Position numbers and translations under genes: made by a program. Shown here piece after piece: positions 29,601 to 40,159 of a stretch of DNA of 64,000 bases. How positions within the stretch are numbered: the stretch's first letter is position 1; each line of letters begins with the position of its first letter. The stretch comes from Vibrio sonorensis (GTDB lineage: Bacteria; Pseudomonadota; Gammaproteobacteria; Enterobacterales; Vibrionaceae). Below the pieces are notes generated by a model, which made no database searches, was not told the origin of the DNA, and saw only the letters and a program-made list of their open reading frames with translations. The stretch covers positions 124,001 to 188,000 of the forward strand of contig NZ_LJJE01000036.1 of assembly GCF_001854765.1 (NCBI RefSeq), written 5' to 3'.

Positions 29601-30396
29601 CGATATAGAGAGAACCAAACAGCAAGTTATGGACTTTCTGACCATACGAAGCTCAAGCGAGCTGTTTCGTTTGTCTAGTGCCGAGCAAGTCATAGAGCGG
29701 GTTGATTTTCACAATACAGGCGTCAATCAGGTTACTGGCTTGATTGCCATGTCTATAGATGACGGAATTGGCACATCAGAAGATCTGGATCCAAACAATG
29801 ATGCCATTTTTGTACTAATCAACGCGTCAGCAGTCACTCAGACTTTAAATGTGACAAGTGCAGAAGGTTTCGAGCTTCATTCCGTGCTTCAAAACTCAAC
29901 CGATGACATTACCCGTAGCAGTGCTTTTGATAGCGGAAGCTTTACCGTTCCCGCCCTTACAACGGCCGTGTTTGTAAGACCTCAAGGTGAGACACAGGGG
30001 ATTGGCCTTCCTGTCGATTCGTCGGTGAAAGATTTTTCACAGATTCCCCCTTATGGGGACACTCAGATATATGTGATGGGGACGATGAATAAAGCCCCTT
30101 GGAGTGCTGATGAGGACTGGATCATGACCTATTTGGGAAATGGTCGTTACTCCACGTCCATGATGTTAGACGTCGGGGAGTACTTTTTTAAATTCGCCGA
30201 GCAAGCGTGGAATTATCCCAATGTAGGTTGTGATGGAGGTGCTCGTTTCCTCGAAGAATCGGTCAACTTAGGCAGTGAAGGAAACTGCTATTTAGAGGTA
30301 GATCAGCAGGGGTTTTACCAATTTATTCTCGATGCTCAGGCTTTGCAAATAGGGCAGGAGAGTACACCGATGATTGGTGTTATAGCACCTCAGTAA
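26693..30396 (+). CDS. pulA: Secreted pullulanase lipoprotein (GH13), frame broken near the N-terminus
   Basis: A ~1230-residue type I pullulanase. ATG 26693 gives a lipoprotein signal (MLSFTSTLLAGCWGE, lipobox LAGC). One base is missing between about 26770 and 26860, in a glutamine-rich linker (GQQQQQSSEGHP). Then: a CBM41/PUD-like domain (YYKREDNNYQGWGLHLWN), a CBM48 (FSLWAPTAQNVRLIVYD), and the catalytic domain with LVVDVVYNHT, nucleophile in VDGFRFDLM (Asp ~696), acid in LFYGEGWDF (Glu ~725) and SKHDNQT (Asp ~863). A starch-binding-like tail ends it (GTMNKAPWSADEDWIMTYLG). It would cleave alpha-1,6 bonds of pullulan/amylopectin outside the cell, feeding LamB. Confidence 0.9.
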
Positions 30397-30406
30397 TTTA
30401 AAAAGT

Positions 30407-30439
30407 AAAGCCGCTTCGGACAGGATTCGAAGCGGCTTT
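30407..30439. terminator. Bidirectional terminator after the pullulanase gene
   Basis: AAAGCCGCTTCG / CGAAGCGGCTTT, a perfect 12-bp stem with a 9-nt loop, at the convergent junction with the binding-protein operon. Confidence 0.85.
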
Positions 30440-30467
30440 GATCTAAAGGTATTGTTAGTGAAAATGG

Positions 30468-31733
30468 TTAATTGCTGGTGGCAATCGATATAAAGCGTTT
30501 TATCATCTGATCTTCTGAAATAGAGTTGTTGCGATAAAAGCGGAAGATTTCTGAATTGATCGCTTTTTTGGCCACGGGATTGACTGCCATCGAGTTTGTC
30601 AGACTTGGAACGCCTAGGTTGTGTTTTTGCGCATATACAAAGTCCTCATAAGACTTCACCTGACAGGGGTTAAAGTTACTTAGGTCGATATCCATGCGCA
30701 CGGGAATAGAGCCCTTCACTTGGTTAAAGCGCTCTTGGAAGTCCTTAGCCGCCAGTACTTGGGCTAATTGGTTAGCCTCACGCTCTGAAAACTCTTTGCT
30801 GACCATAAAGATCAGGCTATCCATGTTGTAGAGGAAGGTATTATGAGACTGTGGCGCATTCTGACAGCCAACGTGCTCTGGAACTTTGATTCCGCGAGCC
30901 AACAAGTCGCCCAAAACCCAATCTCCTCCGATTTGGAACAGTGCTCTGTCTTCTGCCAAGGCTTTTGCTGCGGTGTCCCATTTGTCATCTTCAAGTCCGT
31001 CGACGCGAAGTGAAAACAAGCGGCGCAATTGTGAAAGGGCAAAGCGCATGGTATCAGAATCGATATATCTCGGGTCTAGTTCAACTAATGTTCTTTTGTA
31101 GAACTCTACTCCACCAGTGGCAATGACTAAACTTTCGAACAGCTGAGCGATTTGCCACGGCTCTTCTCCGATGGCCAATGGGATAAGGTTGGCATCGCGG
31201 GCTTTCTCAATGGCATTGAACATATCTTGCCATGTTTGCGGCGGCTCTAGATCGAGCTGTTTAAGTAATTTGTTGTTAATCCATAACCAGTTGAGTCTGT
31301 GTAAAGTGAGCGGCAGAGCGACATAACCGTTTTGGGTCGTGTTTATCTCTTGCGAAAGGGGGTACAAGACTTCGTTCCAGTTGTTTTCTTGGGCAACTTC
31401 ATTCAGCGGGTAAAGAATACCAATAGCATCCCACGCTTTAATACTCGGTCCCTCTATTTGGGCAAAGCTGGGGGTGTTGCCTGCCAGTGCTCTGGCTTGC
31501 AGTACGGTCATGGCACTATCGCCACCGCCACCAAGCACGGGGACTGGTGTTAAATCCAAGTTGCTATTTTCTAACTGCTCTACCAGTACTTCTAGAGCTT
31601 TTTTCTCTCCTTCGGAAGTCCACCAATGCAAGAACTCGACGTCAGCCGCACCGGCGAAAGGTGCGGTTAACAAGCCGCTTAATGCGGCTGGCAGTAATAC
31701 ACTGCGTTTTAATTTAAAAAGGGCTGCTCTCAT
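30468..31733 (-). CDS. Sugar-type ABC substrate-binding protein (orphan, linked to a two-component system)
   Basis: A ~421-residue family 1 extracellular solute-binding protein. A signal peptide (LLPAALSGLLTAPFAGA) is followed by ADVEFLHWWTSEGEKKAL, typical of glucose/sugar binders of the GltB/GtsA kind. The C-terminal lobe has RALFQIGGDWVLGDL. The ATG at 31733 overlaps or abuts the stop of the kinase gene (31736), so the three genes RR-HK-SBP form one operon. There is no permease or ATPase nearby, which suggests it presents ligand to the kinase rather than feeding a transporter. Confidence 0.87.
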   Translation of the reverse strand: MRAALFKLKRSVLLPAALSGLLTAPFAGAADVEFLHWWTSEGEKKALEVLVEQLENSNLDLTPVPVLGGGGDSAMTVLQARALAGNTPSFAQIEGPSIKAWDAIGILYPLNEVAQENNWNEVLYPLSQEINTTQNGYVALPLTLHRLNWLWINNKLLKQLDLEPPQTWQDMFNAIEKARDANLIPLAIGEEPWQIAQLFESLVIATGGVEFYKRTLVELDPRYIDSDTMRFALSQLRRLFSLRVDGLEDDKWDTAAKALAEDRALFQIGGDWVLGDLLARGIKVPEHVGCQNAPQSHNTFLYNMDSLIFMVSKEFSEREANQLAQVLAAKDFQERFNQVKGSIPVRMDIDLSNFNPCQVKSYEDFVYAQKHNLGVPSLTNSMAVNPVAKKAINSEIFRFYRNNSISEDQMIKRFISIATSN

Positions 31734-31735
31734 AA

Positions 31736-33166
31736 CTAATCTCTCGGGAAATACAAAGTGGCGCAAAGGCCACCACGCCTTGTCAGGCTTAGTTCTAATT
31801 TGCCACCATGGGCTTTGGCAATGCTTTGTGAAATAGTGAGTCCCAGGCCATTGCCCTCCTGATCTTGACTCGCTCTAAAATACGGCTCACACAATCGGTC
31901 TAGAAGCGCCTGATCTAAGCCTGTACCGTGGTCGGCAATGGTAATTTGCATCTCTTCATGGTTTTCATCCAGAGTGATATCTGCATTCGTTCCATATTTG
32001 AGGGCATTATCGACCAAGTTTTGAATACAGCGCTTAACAGCAAGGGGCTTGCCTGCGAACTGGTTGTGAATTTTGCCGGAAATCGTTATACGCTCCCCTC
32101 TCGGACACAGGGAGCTACTGATATGCTCAATAAGCTGATTGAAATCTATGCTTTCAATCTCTTCGTGGATATCGGTTTCTTTTATACATTGCAGGGCACC
32201 TTTAACCATTAAGTCGAGTTCGTTGGCCAAGCGAGAGAATCGCTCTCGTTCAACGTCGTCATCGAGCATTTCTGCTCTTAGTTTAAGGCACGCTATTGGA
32301 GTTTTTAAATCGTGAGAAATCGCGCCAAACAGCATTTCGCGATCTTTAATATGGCTGTCGATGCGGCGGTTCATCTTGTTAAATGCGCGAACCGCTGCTC
32401 TGAGTTCTGCACTGCCTTCTTCTTTTACTTCTGGAACTTTTAGTCGGCTCGACATTAAGGTCGCCGCTTTCGCCAGTTGTCGAATAGGGTGAATTTCTCT
32501 TCTGACGACAAACCAGGTACACACCAAGAGCACAAATGCAGACAACAGCAGTGTGAAGGTTTCACGTACGTGGAAATAACTGGTTTCAAGGTTTACATAA
32601 GGAGCAGGAAGTACTGCAGCTAAGTAGAACCACTCAGATGGGGCGACTTCAACTTGCATGACCAAGATTGGTGGGTTCAAGTCACCATACGATAGCGTGT
32701 AATGCGCCCAAAGTACGGGAAGCTCATCAATGGGAAGCTCGTTGTTAAATACTTTTAAGTTGTTGCGCGAAGTGAACTCTACTTTAATGTTTGGAGAATC
32801 GTTGAGTTCATTTTCTAATACTTTGTAAACTTCGTTGATAACCAGAGTCTTTCGGTCACTTTGCGGCAAGGCATCAACGGGAATTTCGTGGTTGTTAAGG
32901 GACACGAAAAAACGGGTGCCCCCCATATTGCGCAGCTGATCCAAAACTAAGTGGCGATACTCTGAAGGTAGGGTCTGGAAGAATGCGATGGTCGATGATG
33001 CGCTCATCGCAAGACTTTTCACCGTGGTTGATAAACCCTCTCTATCGCGGTCGCTGGCGTGTTGATACCAGATCATCCCTGCGATTAACTGCGCCATTAT
33101 GATCACTACTAATAGGAACACACTGGTGCGCATGGCCAAAGAGTTTGACCAAAACCTAGCCCTCAT
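31736..33166 (-). CDS. Sensor histidine kinase
   Basis: A 476-residue membrane kinase: membrane segment 1 (VFLLVVIIMAQLIAGMIW), a periplasmic sensor of ~160 residues, membrane segment 2 (TLLLSAFVLLVCTWFVV), HAMP, the H-box FGAISHDLKTPIACLKLR, N-box CIQNLVDNALKYG, and G-boxes DHGTGLD and GNGLGLTIS. Its start overlaps the response-regulator stop by 11 nt. With the downstream sugar-binding protein it resembles GtrS/GltR-type glucose-sensing pairs of pseudomonads; the ligand is inferred. Confidence 0.9.
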   Translation of the reverse strand: MRARFWSNSLAMRTSVFLLVVIIMAQLIAGMIWYQHASDRDREGLSTTVKSLAMSASSTIAFFQTLPSEYRHLVLDQLRNMGGTRFFVSLNNHEIPVDALPQSDRKTLVINEVYKVLENELNDSPNIKVEFTSRNNLKVFNNELPIDELPVLWAHYTLSYGDLNPPILVMQVEVAPSEWFYLAAVLPAPYVNLETSYFHVRETFTLLLSAFVLLVCTWFVVRREIHPIRQLAKAATLMSSRLKVPEVKEEGSAELRAAVRAFNKMNRRIDSHIKDREMLFGAISHDLKTPIACLKLRAEMLDDDVERERFSRLANELDLMVKGALQCIKETDIHEEIESIDFNQLIEHISSSLCPRGERITISGKIHNQFAGKPLAVKRCIQNLVDNALKYGTNADITLDENHEEMQITIADHGTGLDQALLDRLCEPYFRASQDQEGNGLGLTISQSIAKAHGGKLELSLTRRGGLCATLYFPRD

Positions 33167-33863
33167 AATCGACTCCGGCTGCCAACATGTAACCTTTGTT
33201 GCGCACCGTGAGTATGAGTGAGCGATCTTTATCTTCTAAGTGGTGACGCAAGCGACTGATTTGCACATCTATGCCTCGCTCAAATGGGTCCGCGTCTCGG
33301 CCCCATATTTCACGCGCAATGTCATCGCGCGACAAGATCGATTCTGCATTGGATAAAAACAGTCCCAAAAGCGACAGGTCGGCACCACTGAGTTGTTTGA
33401 CCGTTTGGGTTGGAAGGTGTGTCAGTTGTCTGGTGACTGTATCGAGCTGCCAGTTAGCAAATAGTGCGCGACGAGCCATGCGTTTGGCACCTGAATGTTG
33501 GCTTCGGCGTAGGATCGTTTTGATTCTCGCGAGCAGTTCTCGGGGACTGAATGACTTGGTAATGTAATCGTCGGCACCCATCTCTAGGCCCGCGACGCGG
33601 TCGGCTTCTTCGGTTACAGCAGTAAGCATAATGATGGGTATGTCAGAGTCTCGCCTCAGCTTCTGGCACAAGGTAAAACCATCATCTCCTGGCATCATAA
33701 TATCTAGGATGATTAGATCTGGTTTATTGTCACTCAAGATCCGCCACATGGCTTCACCATTTTCAGCGCCCAACACATCAAACCCAGCTTTCCCTAGGTA
33801 ATCGGTTAATGCTTCACGCAATTCAACATTGTCGTCTACCACCAAAATGAGCTTATTTTCCAT
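33156..33863 (-). CDS. OmpR-family response regulator
   Basis: A 235-residue regulator with receiver domain (acidic pocket VVDD, phosphoacceptor in LIILDIMMPGDDG, then TAVTEE and the lysine region YITKSF) and a C-terminal OmpR/PhoB winged helix (ISRLRHHLEDKDRSLILTVRNKGYML). The ATG at 33863 is preferred because AAGG lies about 8 nt upstream; ATG 33869 is too close. In the switch region TKSF replaces the common TKPF, a minor deviation. It heads the RR-HK-SBP operon. Confidence 0.9.
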   Translation of the reverse strand: MENKLILVVDDNVELREALTDYLGKAGFDVLGAENGEAMWRILSDNKPDLIILDIMMPGDDGFTLCQKLRRDSDIPIIMLTAVTEEADRVAGLEMGADDYITKSFSPRELLARIKTILRRSQHSGAKRMARRALFANWQLDTVTRQLTHLPTQTVKQLSGADLSLLGLFLSNAESILSRDDIAREIWGRDADPFERGIDVQISRLRHHLEDKDRSLILTVRNKGYMLAAGVDYEG

Positions 33864-34223
33864 CGCCATCACCTTACTACTATTCACCTGTTTTATATGA
33901 TGCATAGCCGTGTCAAGGAACTCAATTGATGGGTTTGTAATTTGCAGCGCGCCGTCGCCTTTTTTTTGTAAGTATACTCTTACAAAGAAATTACAACCGC
34001 CAAACATGGCGTTTTACCTTATGTTATCTCGCTTTATTAATGAGTTAGCTGCACTCGCTACTTGCCATTTATAGGCTTAAACTGCACTTGGAAAATTTGA
34101 GTAACAAAAGGAATCTGTCAGGCTTAATGAACTGATGTCACCTCGTTCGCGGGTGTGGTTGGCTGTCGCTTTTTACTCTTGTGCAGTAAGCTCATAGTTA
34201 GAGCGCAAAAAAGGATCACAAGG

Positions 34224-34424
34224 ATGAAGTTATATCGAATGATTACTGGCCCAGATGACGCGCAGTTTTGTATGCGTGTTTCAAAATTGCTCAATCACGG
34301 GTGGGAGCTTTATGGGTCGCCAACGCTCATTGTTCAAGAAGGCTCAGTTATCGTAGGTCAGGCGGTAGTAAAAGAAGTGTTTGGCGAAGAGTTTACCGAC
34401 GACACGGTGCTGAGTGAGCATTAA
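34224..34424 (+). CDS. DUF1737 small protein
   Basis: A 66-residue soluble protein (MKLYRMITGPDDAQFCMRV, then LNHGWELYGSPTLI) of the DUF1737 type, function unknown. AAGGATCACAAGG precedes the ATG at 34224, which is chosen over an upstream in-frame start at 34155. It is a single gene between the two-component operon and torC. Confidence 0.8.
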   Translation: MKLYRMITGPDDAQFCMRVSKLLNHGWELYGSPTLIVQEGSVIVGQAVVKEVFGEEFTDDTVLSEH

Positions 34425-34502
34425 TTTTATCAACACTGCTTGGGATAGGTTCACTATCCCAACATTTCCCTTCAATTTCCCTAAAATTTTAGCCTAGCTG
34501 TA

Positions 34503-34518
34503 TGTGATGTTTTACATA
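34503..34518. promoter_or_regulatory. CRP-like site upstream of torC
   Basis: TGTGA-TGTTTT-ACATA matches the CRP consensus at 8 of 10 positions, about 165 nt before the torC start. Confidence 0.3.
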
Positions 34519-34607
34519 AGTTTTCATACTTTTCGTATATAAAATAGTAGGCGGTAATTAACTAGCTTCATACCTAGCCTATATTTAACTCTTTGAATTT
34601 AGTGACA

Positions 34608-34621
34608 ATGATCTGAGTCAA
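34608..34621. promoter_or_regulatory. FNR-like site upstream of torC
   Basis: ATGAT-CTGA-GTCAA matches TTGAT-N4-ATCAA at 8 of 10 positions, ~60 nt before the torC ATG/GTG. Anaerobic control of a TMAO respiration operon would fit. Confidence 0.4.
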
Positions 34622-34680
34622 AAACGATCTTCCACTGAGAGTAGCGTGCTTTAGAAACCAGTACTCTTTGGGGAAAGCGT

Positions 34681-35759
34681 GTGAAAAAAGTCTTTTTAGT
34701 TCTTTTGCTAGTTTTGGTTGGGGTTGTTATTACCTTAGGCGCTATGTATGGCCTCAAACGGACTTCTACAACAGAATTTTGTTTGAGCTGTCATTCGATG
34801 ACAATTCCTTATGAGGAGTACCAAGGTTCGGTCCATTTCAGCAATTCGAAAGGCATTCGCGCTGAATGCTCAGATTGTCATATTCCTCAAGATGCCATTG
34901 GTTATCTAATTACAAAAGTTCGCGCATCCAAAGATCTATACCACGAGTTTGTTACCAACAAGCTTCCCGACGAGGAGCGTATGAGAAACATCGCGTAGAA
35001 ATGGCTGAAATGGTGTGGAGCACCATGAGAGAAAACGATTCCGCTACTTGCAGAAGTTGCCATGAGTTCTCTGCGATGGATACATTTGAGCAGCGTGAAG
35101 AGTCCGTCAAGATGCACGAGTATGCGATAGAGCAATCTTTGACCTGCATTGATTGTCACAAAGGTGTCGCTCATTTTTCCCCTCAGCCAGAACTAGACAA
35201 TGCAGCACGAGAACATCTATTAGAGCAGGCCCATACGACACCTGAAGACGCAGAGAATGTTTATCCGGCTGAAGCGATCCTCATTGAAGGTGTCGGGGAA
35301 CTACGACCCGCAGCTCAACTAAAAGTAATTGCTTATCAAGGGGGCAAGCGGTTGGTCGAGGTATCGGGCTACCAGCTGAAAGGTGCTGAACAACTTCTCT
35401 ATAAAGAATCTGGGCAACGGATCTTATTGGCAACCTTAACACAAAATGGTCAAGCCATATTGAACAAGGGAAATTATGTAGCAGATGAGTATGGTAACGA
35501 ATGGCGGCCTGCCTCGTTAACAACAGAGATTGAAGCCCCTGTCTTAGAAAGTCAAAACCCAATTTGGGCCTATGCCGATGAATTAGACAAGGTCTATTGC
35601 GGTACTTGCCACGCCATTATTCCCGGTCATCACTTTGCTGCCAATGCTTGGGTTCCGATTGCAAAAAGTATGGGGGAAAGAACAGATATTTCTTCTCAGA
35701 ACCTCGAAATATTGACCCTCTACTTTCAATACCACGCCAAAGACGTGGTTCACGATTAA
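34681..35759 (+). CDS. torC: Pentaheme cytochrome c TorC, frame broken
   Basis: A membrane-anchored NapC/NirT-type cytochrome with an extra C-terminal heme domain. The N-terminal anchor [21 protein letters not shown] is followed by CLSCH and CSDCH; the second frame supplies CRSCH, CIDCH and CGTCH, making five heme sites, the TorC number. Adding one T near 34980 (CGTATG to CGTTATG) joins them as [17 protein letters not shown]. It should take electrons from menaquinol and pass them to TorA in the periplasm. GTG 34681 is the start; 20 nt separate it from torA. Confidence 0.9.
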
Positions 35760-35778
35760 CAAAGTTAAAGGTATCAAT

Positions 35779-38226
35779 ATGATAAAGACAACTAGACGAG
35801 AGTTCATCAAAGGAAGTGGGCAAGTCGCAGGAGCAGTCGCATTTACTAGCTTTACCCCACTTAATGCACTCGCGAACGACGAGAAAAGCACTGGTATTTT
35901 GTCTGCGGGAAGAATGGGGCCACTATTATGTGAGGTGAAAAACGGCAAATTAGTAGCAACAAAAAACGCAGTTGCTCAAACAATAAGAAACAGCCTCCAA
36001 GAGACTGGGCCAGATCAGGTTTACACCAAAGCTCGGGTAAAGTATCCCATGGTTCGAAAGGGCTTTTTGGAGAACCCAAAGCAGCCCAAAAGTGAAAGGG
36101 GAAAAGATGAGTTTGTACGCGTAAGTTGGGAGAAAGCGTATGATCTTATTCATCAACAGCATATGAGAATAAGATCAGAGTACGGGGCTGAATCTGTCTT
36201 TGCCGGTTCGTATGGATGGCGTTCGAGTGGTGTATTACACAAGGCGCAAACATTGCTGTATCGGTATATGAGTATGGCTGGGGGGTATTCCGGACATTTA
36301 GGAGATTACTCGACCGGAGCTTCTCAAGTTATTATGCCGCACGTAATGGGGTCGATTGAGGTTTACGAGCAACAGACGGCCTATCCAATCATAATGGAGA
36401 GCAGTGAGGTCATCGTGTTATGGGCGATGAACCCCATGAATACCCTCAAAATTTCATGGTTGTCCTCAGATTGTGCTGGCCCCGAGTTTTTTCATCAACT
36501 TAAAAAGTCAGGAAAAACGATCATTGCTATTGACCCAATGCGTTCAGAAACAATAGATTTTTTTGGTGATGCTGCTCTATGGCTACCGATCAATCCCCAA
36601 ACAGACGTGGCTCTTATGCTGGGGATTGCTTATTCGTTAGTCAGCCGTGACAAGCACAATAAAGCATTTTTGGATAAATACACGACGGGGTACGATAAGT
36701 TTGAAAGCTATTTGCTTGGAAAAACAGACGGTAAGCCTAAGGATCAAAAGTGGGCCTCTCGAATAACAGGTATCTCTGAGAAACAAATCGATAAGTTAGC
36801 GGATATTTTTAGCCAGAATCGCACCATGTTGATGTCTGGCTGGAGTATTCAAAGGCAGCAATATGGTGAACAAAGGCATTGGATGCTTGCAACATTGGCC
36901 GCAATGCTTGGACAGATTGGTCTACCCGGTGGTGGATTTGGACTCTCTTACCACTATGCAAGTGGAGGCAACCCGACAAGAGATGCTGGAATTCTTCCCG
37001 CTATTTCGATGTCTATAGGGGGTGGTTCTTCGGCGGGGAATGATTGGGCTGACACTGGTGCGATTAATAGTTTACCCGTAGCCCGAATTGTCGAAGCTCT
37101 AGAGAACCCTAAAAAATCCTACCAGCACAACGGGCACACCTTAACTTTTCCAGATATCAAAATGATTTGGTGGGCGGGTGGAGGGAATTTTACCCATCAT
37201 CAGGATACAAATCGTCTTATTAACGCTTGGAAAAAGCCGGAACTCATCGTGATTTCCGAACCATATTGGACAGCCGCAGCGAAACACGCTGACATTGTTT
37301 TGCCTATCACGACTTCTTTTGAACGAAATGATATGACAATGGCCGGTGATTACAGTAACCAGTACATTGTGCCGATGAAAAAGGTTGTGGAACCTCAAGC
37401 GGAAGCTCGCAACGATTTTGACGTATTTGCTGATTTAGCAGAAATGTTAAAACCCGGAGGTCGAAAAGTGTTCACCGAAGGAAAAAGCGAAATGGATTGG
37501 TTAAAAGGTTTTTATCAGTCTGCGCAAAAGAGTGGGCGTGCGTCTCGTGTAAGAATGCCCAACTTTGGGCAATTTTGGAAAGATAATCAAATACTCGAAA
37601 TGAAGGAGAGCAAAAAAGCAAACAGCTATGTTCGCTACCGTTCATTTAGAGAAGATCCTGCTGTGAATCCACTTGGCACACCGAGTGGGAAAATTGAAAT
37701 TTATTCAAAAACTATCGAAAAAATGTCTTTGAAGGATTGTCCTCCTCACCCTACTTGGTTAGAGCCGGACGAATACCTTATCAACGCAAAAGAAGACGAG
37801 CTTCAACTACTCTGTTCTCATCCAGCAGACCGCTTGCATAGCCAGTTTAACTACGCCAAGTTAAGAGAAGAATATTCAATTGCAGGGCGAGAGCCAGTGA
37901 CTATAAATACTCAAGATGCCAAGAGATATGAAATTAAAAGTGGCGATCTGGTGCGAGTGTTTAACAGCAGAGGGCAAATACTTGCTGGAGCCTTGGTCAC
38001 GGACGGAATAAAAGAAGGCTCTATATGTGTTCACGAAGGTGCGTGGCCTGATTTAGACAAAGAAACCGGCTTGTGTAAAAACGGTTCGGTAAATGTTCTG
38101 ACAGGAGATATACCCACATCTCGCTTGGCTAATGGTTGTGCAGGAAACTCAGCCCTTGTCAAAATTGAAAAATATAAGGACAGTGAAATGACTTTAACTG
38201 CCTTTACCCCACCTTCATTTGCGTAA
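35779..38226 (+). CDS. torA: Trimethylamine-N-oxide reductase TorA
   Basis: An 815-residue molybdopterin-guanine-dinucleotide oxidoreductase exported by Tat: the N-terminus TTRREFIKG is a clear twin-arginine motif. The Mo ligand region [17 protein letters not shown] contains the serine typical of the TMAO/DMSO reductase class. The pterin-binding parts ([43 protein letters not shown]) are intact. It reduces TMAO to trimethylamine in the periplasm with electrons from TorC. No torD chaperone gene follows; the next gene is on the other strand. Confidence 0.92.
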   Translation: MIKTTRREFIKGSGQVAGAVAFTSFTPLNALANDEKSTGILSAGRMGPLLCEVKNGKLVATKNAVAQTIRNSLQETGPDQVYTKARVKYPMVRKGFLENPKQPKSERGKDEFVRVSWEKAYDLIHQQHMRIRSEYGAESVFAGSYGWRSSGVLHKAQTLLYRYMSMAGGYSGHLGDYSTGASQVIMPHVMGSIEVYEQQTAYPIIMESSEVIVLWAMNPMNTLKISWLSSDCAGPEFFHQLKKSGKTIIAIDPMRSETIDFFGDAALWLPINPQTDVALMLGIAYSLVSRDKHNKAFLDKYTTGYDKFESYLLGKTDGKPKDQKWASRITGISEKQIDKLADIFSQNRTMLMSGWSIQRQQYGEQRHWMLATLAAMLGQIGLPGGGFGLSYHYASGGNPTRDAGILPAISMSIGGGSSAGNDWADTGAINSLPVARIVEALENPKKSYQHNGHTLTFPDIKMIWWAGGGNFTHHQDTNRLINAWKKPELIVISEPYWTAAAKHADIVLPITTSFERNDMTMAGDYSNQYIVPMKKVVEPQAEARNDFDVFADLAEMLKPGGRKVFTEGKSEMDWLKGFYQSAQKSGRASRVRMPNFGQFWKDNQILEMKESKKANSYVRYRSFREDPAVNPLGTPSGKIEIYSKTIEKMSLKDCPPHPTWLEPDEYLINAKEDELQLLCSHPADRLHSQFNYAKLREEYSIAGREPVTINTQDAKRYEIKSGDLVRVFNSRGQILAGALVTDGIKEGSICVHEGAWPDLDKETGLCKNGSVNVLTGDIPTSRLANGCAGNSALVKIEKYKDSEMTLTAFTPPSFA

Positions 38227-38233
38227 GGAAAGA

Positions 38234-38260
38234 AAAAGCCTCGCAGGAGCTGCGAGGCTT
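38234..38260 (-). terminator. Hairpin between torA and ptsG
   Basis: AAGCCTCGCA / TGCGAGGCTT with a GGAGC loop. On the minus strand it runs into TTTTTCTTTC, so it is a full terminator for the PTS gene; on the plus strand no T tract follows. Confidence 0.8.
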
Positions 38261-38309
38261 AACACACTATAGGGGGTTGTGTGTTTGATTATTTAGACCG
38301 AATAGAAGG

Positions 38310-39842
38310 TTAGAATCCGGCGTTGATCTTATCTGCGATGAACTGAGCTTTCGCACCAAAGATAACTTGAACACCGTTAGAACCCACTTTAATCACACCC
38401 ATAGCACCGATATCTTCCAGTCCTTTTGAGTTCACTTTAGTTGGGTCTTTCACTTCTAGACGAAGACGAGTGATACAAGACGTTACCGACGTTAAGTTCT
38501 CACGGCCACCGACAAAGTCTAGAGTTAGCTTAGTTAGTTGGTCATCAGATAGGTCGATTTCTTGTTTCTCATCGTCCGCACGTCCAGGAGTCATTAGGTT
38601 GAACTTGCGAATAGTGAAGCGGAATACAGTGTAGTAAAGCACTGCCATTGGTACACCAACTAGAATCGCTGCAAAGAAGTTGGTTTCGAAACCGTTCATC
38701 GCAGGCAGAATACCTAGAGTTAGGTAGTCGATAAATCCAGCAGAGAATGACTTAGCTAAGTGCGCATCGAGTAGGTACATGAACATGTAACCCAAACCAG
38801 CGCTTACCGCGTTAAATAGGTATAGCAGTGGTGATACAAAGATAAAGGTAAATTCTACCGGCTCTGTAATACCTGTTAGGAAACAAGTCAGTGCTGCTGA
38901 GAACAAGATACCTGCCGCGATTTTACGGTTTTTCGTTTTCGCTTCTTGGTACATTGCAAGACATGCTGCTGGCAAAGCAAATAGCATTAGTGGGAATTCG
39001 CCTTGCATAAACTTACCAGCACCTTGGTAGGTTTCAGAATCAAAGTCTTTAATACCTTCTGCTAGCATTTTGAACCAAATGGTTTGGTCGCCATTGATAA
39101 CTTGACCAGCTTCAGTGGTGTACTCACCAAATGTGTACCAGAAAGATGGGTACCAGATGTGGTGTAGACCGAATGGGATCAGAGCACGCTCAGTAAAGCC
39201 GAAAATAAATGTAGACAGAGCTTGGTTATCGCCGTTCACAACACCAGATAGGCCATCGATACCATCTTGTACATAAGCCCAGAAGTAAGGAAGGATCAAA
39301 CCAAGAATAAACGCACCAAACGCAGTCGCAATTGGAACAAAGCGTTTACCAGCAAAGAAGCCCAAGAATTCAGGTAGCTGAATGTCGTGGAATCGGTTGT
39401 ACATGTTGGCGGCAAGAATACCAGCGATTAAACCACCGAATACGCTCATCTGTAAGCTTGGAATACCAAGTACCAATGCGTAGCGAGGGTCGCTTGTTGC
39501 CATTTCAAAAGTAATGCCAGCAGAAACACCGATGGTCATGTTCATAACTAGCATTGCAACTAGTGCTGCCAGTGCGGCAATACCAGATTCTTTCGCTAGA
39601 CCTACAGCAGCACCAACTGCAAATAGGATAGGTAGGTTGGCAAACAGTACATCACCGGCACCAACCATAAGTGGGATACCAAATTTATCACCAAAGGCAA
39701 GCAGTAGACCTGCAGCTGGCAAGATTGAAATCGGCAGCATTAAAGAACGGCCGACGGTAGAGAGCTTAGCTAGCCCCCGTTTTAGAATCGCGAGTGGAGA
39801 GTTATCGCTCTCTTGCTCGTGTTCAACCACATGTGTAGACAT
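38310..39842 (-). CDS. ptsG: PTS glucose-family EIIBC permease
   Basis: A 510-residue EIICB protein. The EIIC part (residues ~15-400) spans the membrane many times and has LPISILPAAGLLLAFG, LHHIWYPSFW and the GITEPVEF substrate/transport motif. The EIIB domain at the end has the phosphoacceptor cysteine in TSCITRLRLEV. It has no fused EIIA domain. Closest in form to PtsG/MalX-type glucose permeases; N-acetylglucosamine cannot be excluded. A strong hairpin and repeated AATGTAA elements lie in its upstream region, and a terminator follows. Confidence 0.87.
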   Translation of the reverse strand: MSTHVVEHEQESDNSPLAILKRGLAKLSTVGRSLMLPISILPAAGLLLAFGDKFGIPLMVGAGDVLFANLPILFAVGAAVGLAKESGIAALAALVAMLVMNMTIGVSAGITFEMATSDPRYALVLGIPSLQMSVFGGLIAGILAANMYNRFHDIQLPEFLGFFAGKRFVPIATAFGAFILGLILPYFWAYVQDGIDGLSGVVNGDNQALSTFIFGFTERALIPFGLHHIWYPSFWYTFGEYTTEAGQVINGDQTIWFKMLAEGIKDFDSETYQGAGKFMQGEFPLMLFALPAACLAMYQEAKTKNRKIAAGILFSAALTCFLTGITEPVEFTFIFVSPLLYLFNAVSAGLGYMFMYLLDAHLAKSFSAGFIDYLTLGILPAMNGFETNFFAAILVGVPMAVLYYTVFRFTIRKFNLMTPGRADDEKQEIDLSDDQLTKLTLDFVGGRENLTSVTSCITRLRLEVKDPTKVNSKGLEDIGAMGVIKVGSNGVQVIFGAKAQFIADKINAGF

Positions 39843-39928
39843 AAATACTCCAAAATGTTCTTAACATAATAAGATGTTCGCTTTTTAATCTATGTAACGC
39901 GTATTTATTTTGGAGTAGTGATTTGTAA

Positions 39929-39958
39929 TTCCAATGTAAGCGCAAGCTTACATTGGAA
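39929..39958. repeat. 13-bp perfect inverted repeat upstream of ptsG
   Basis: TTCCAATGTAAGC and GCTTACATTGGAA flank a GCAA loop, 87 bp before the ptsG start. It could be an operator or, if transcribed, a stable 5' leader hairpin. Confidence 0.7.
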
Positions 39959-40100
39959 GGCTTTGTATCATACTTAGTTACATTTAGAAGTGAATGTAAA
40001 CATACGTTAAAACTAAAAAAATAATTTTAATAATAAAAACAACTGCATATGGTGATAAAACTAACAGTGTGAGCGGTGTAACAATTATTGCAAAATGTAA
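39934..40100. promoter_or_regulatory. Cluster of AATGTAA/TTACATT heptamers
   Basis: Five copies: AATGTAA at 39934, 39993 and 40094, TTACATT at 39948 and 39978. The first two form the palindrome at 39929-39958; the next two form an inverted pair with an 8-bp spacer. Probable binding sites for a regulator of the PTS gene; none can be named. Confidence 0.45.
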
Positions 40101-40159
40101 CTAATTGTGTCTTTTGGAGTGGGTTGGAGGTTTGTTTTATTCGTGATTGACGACGTTAT

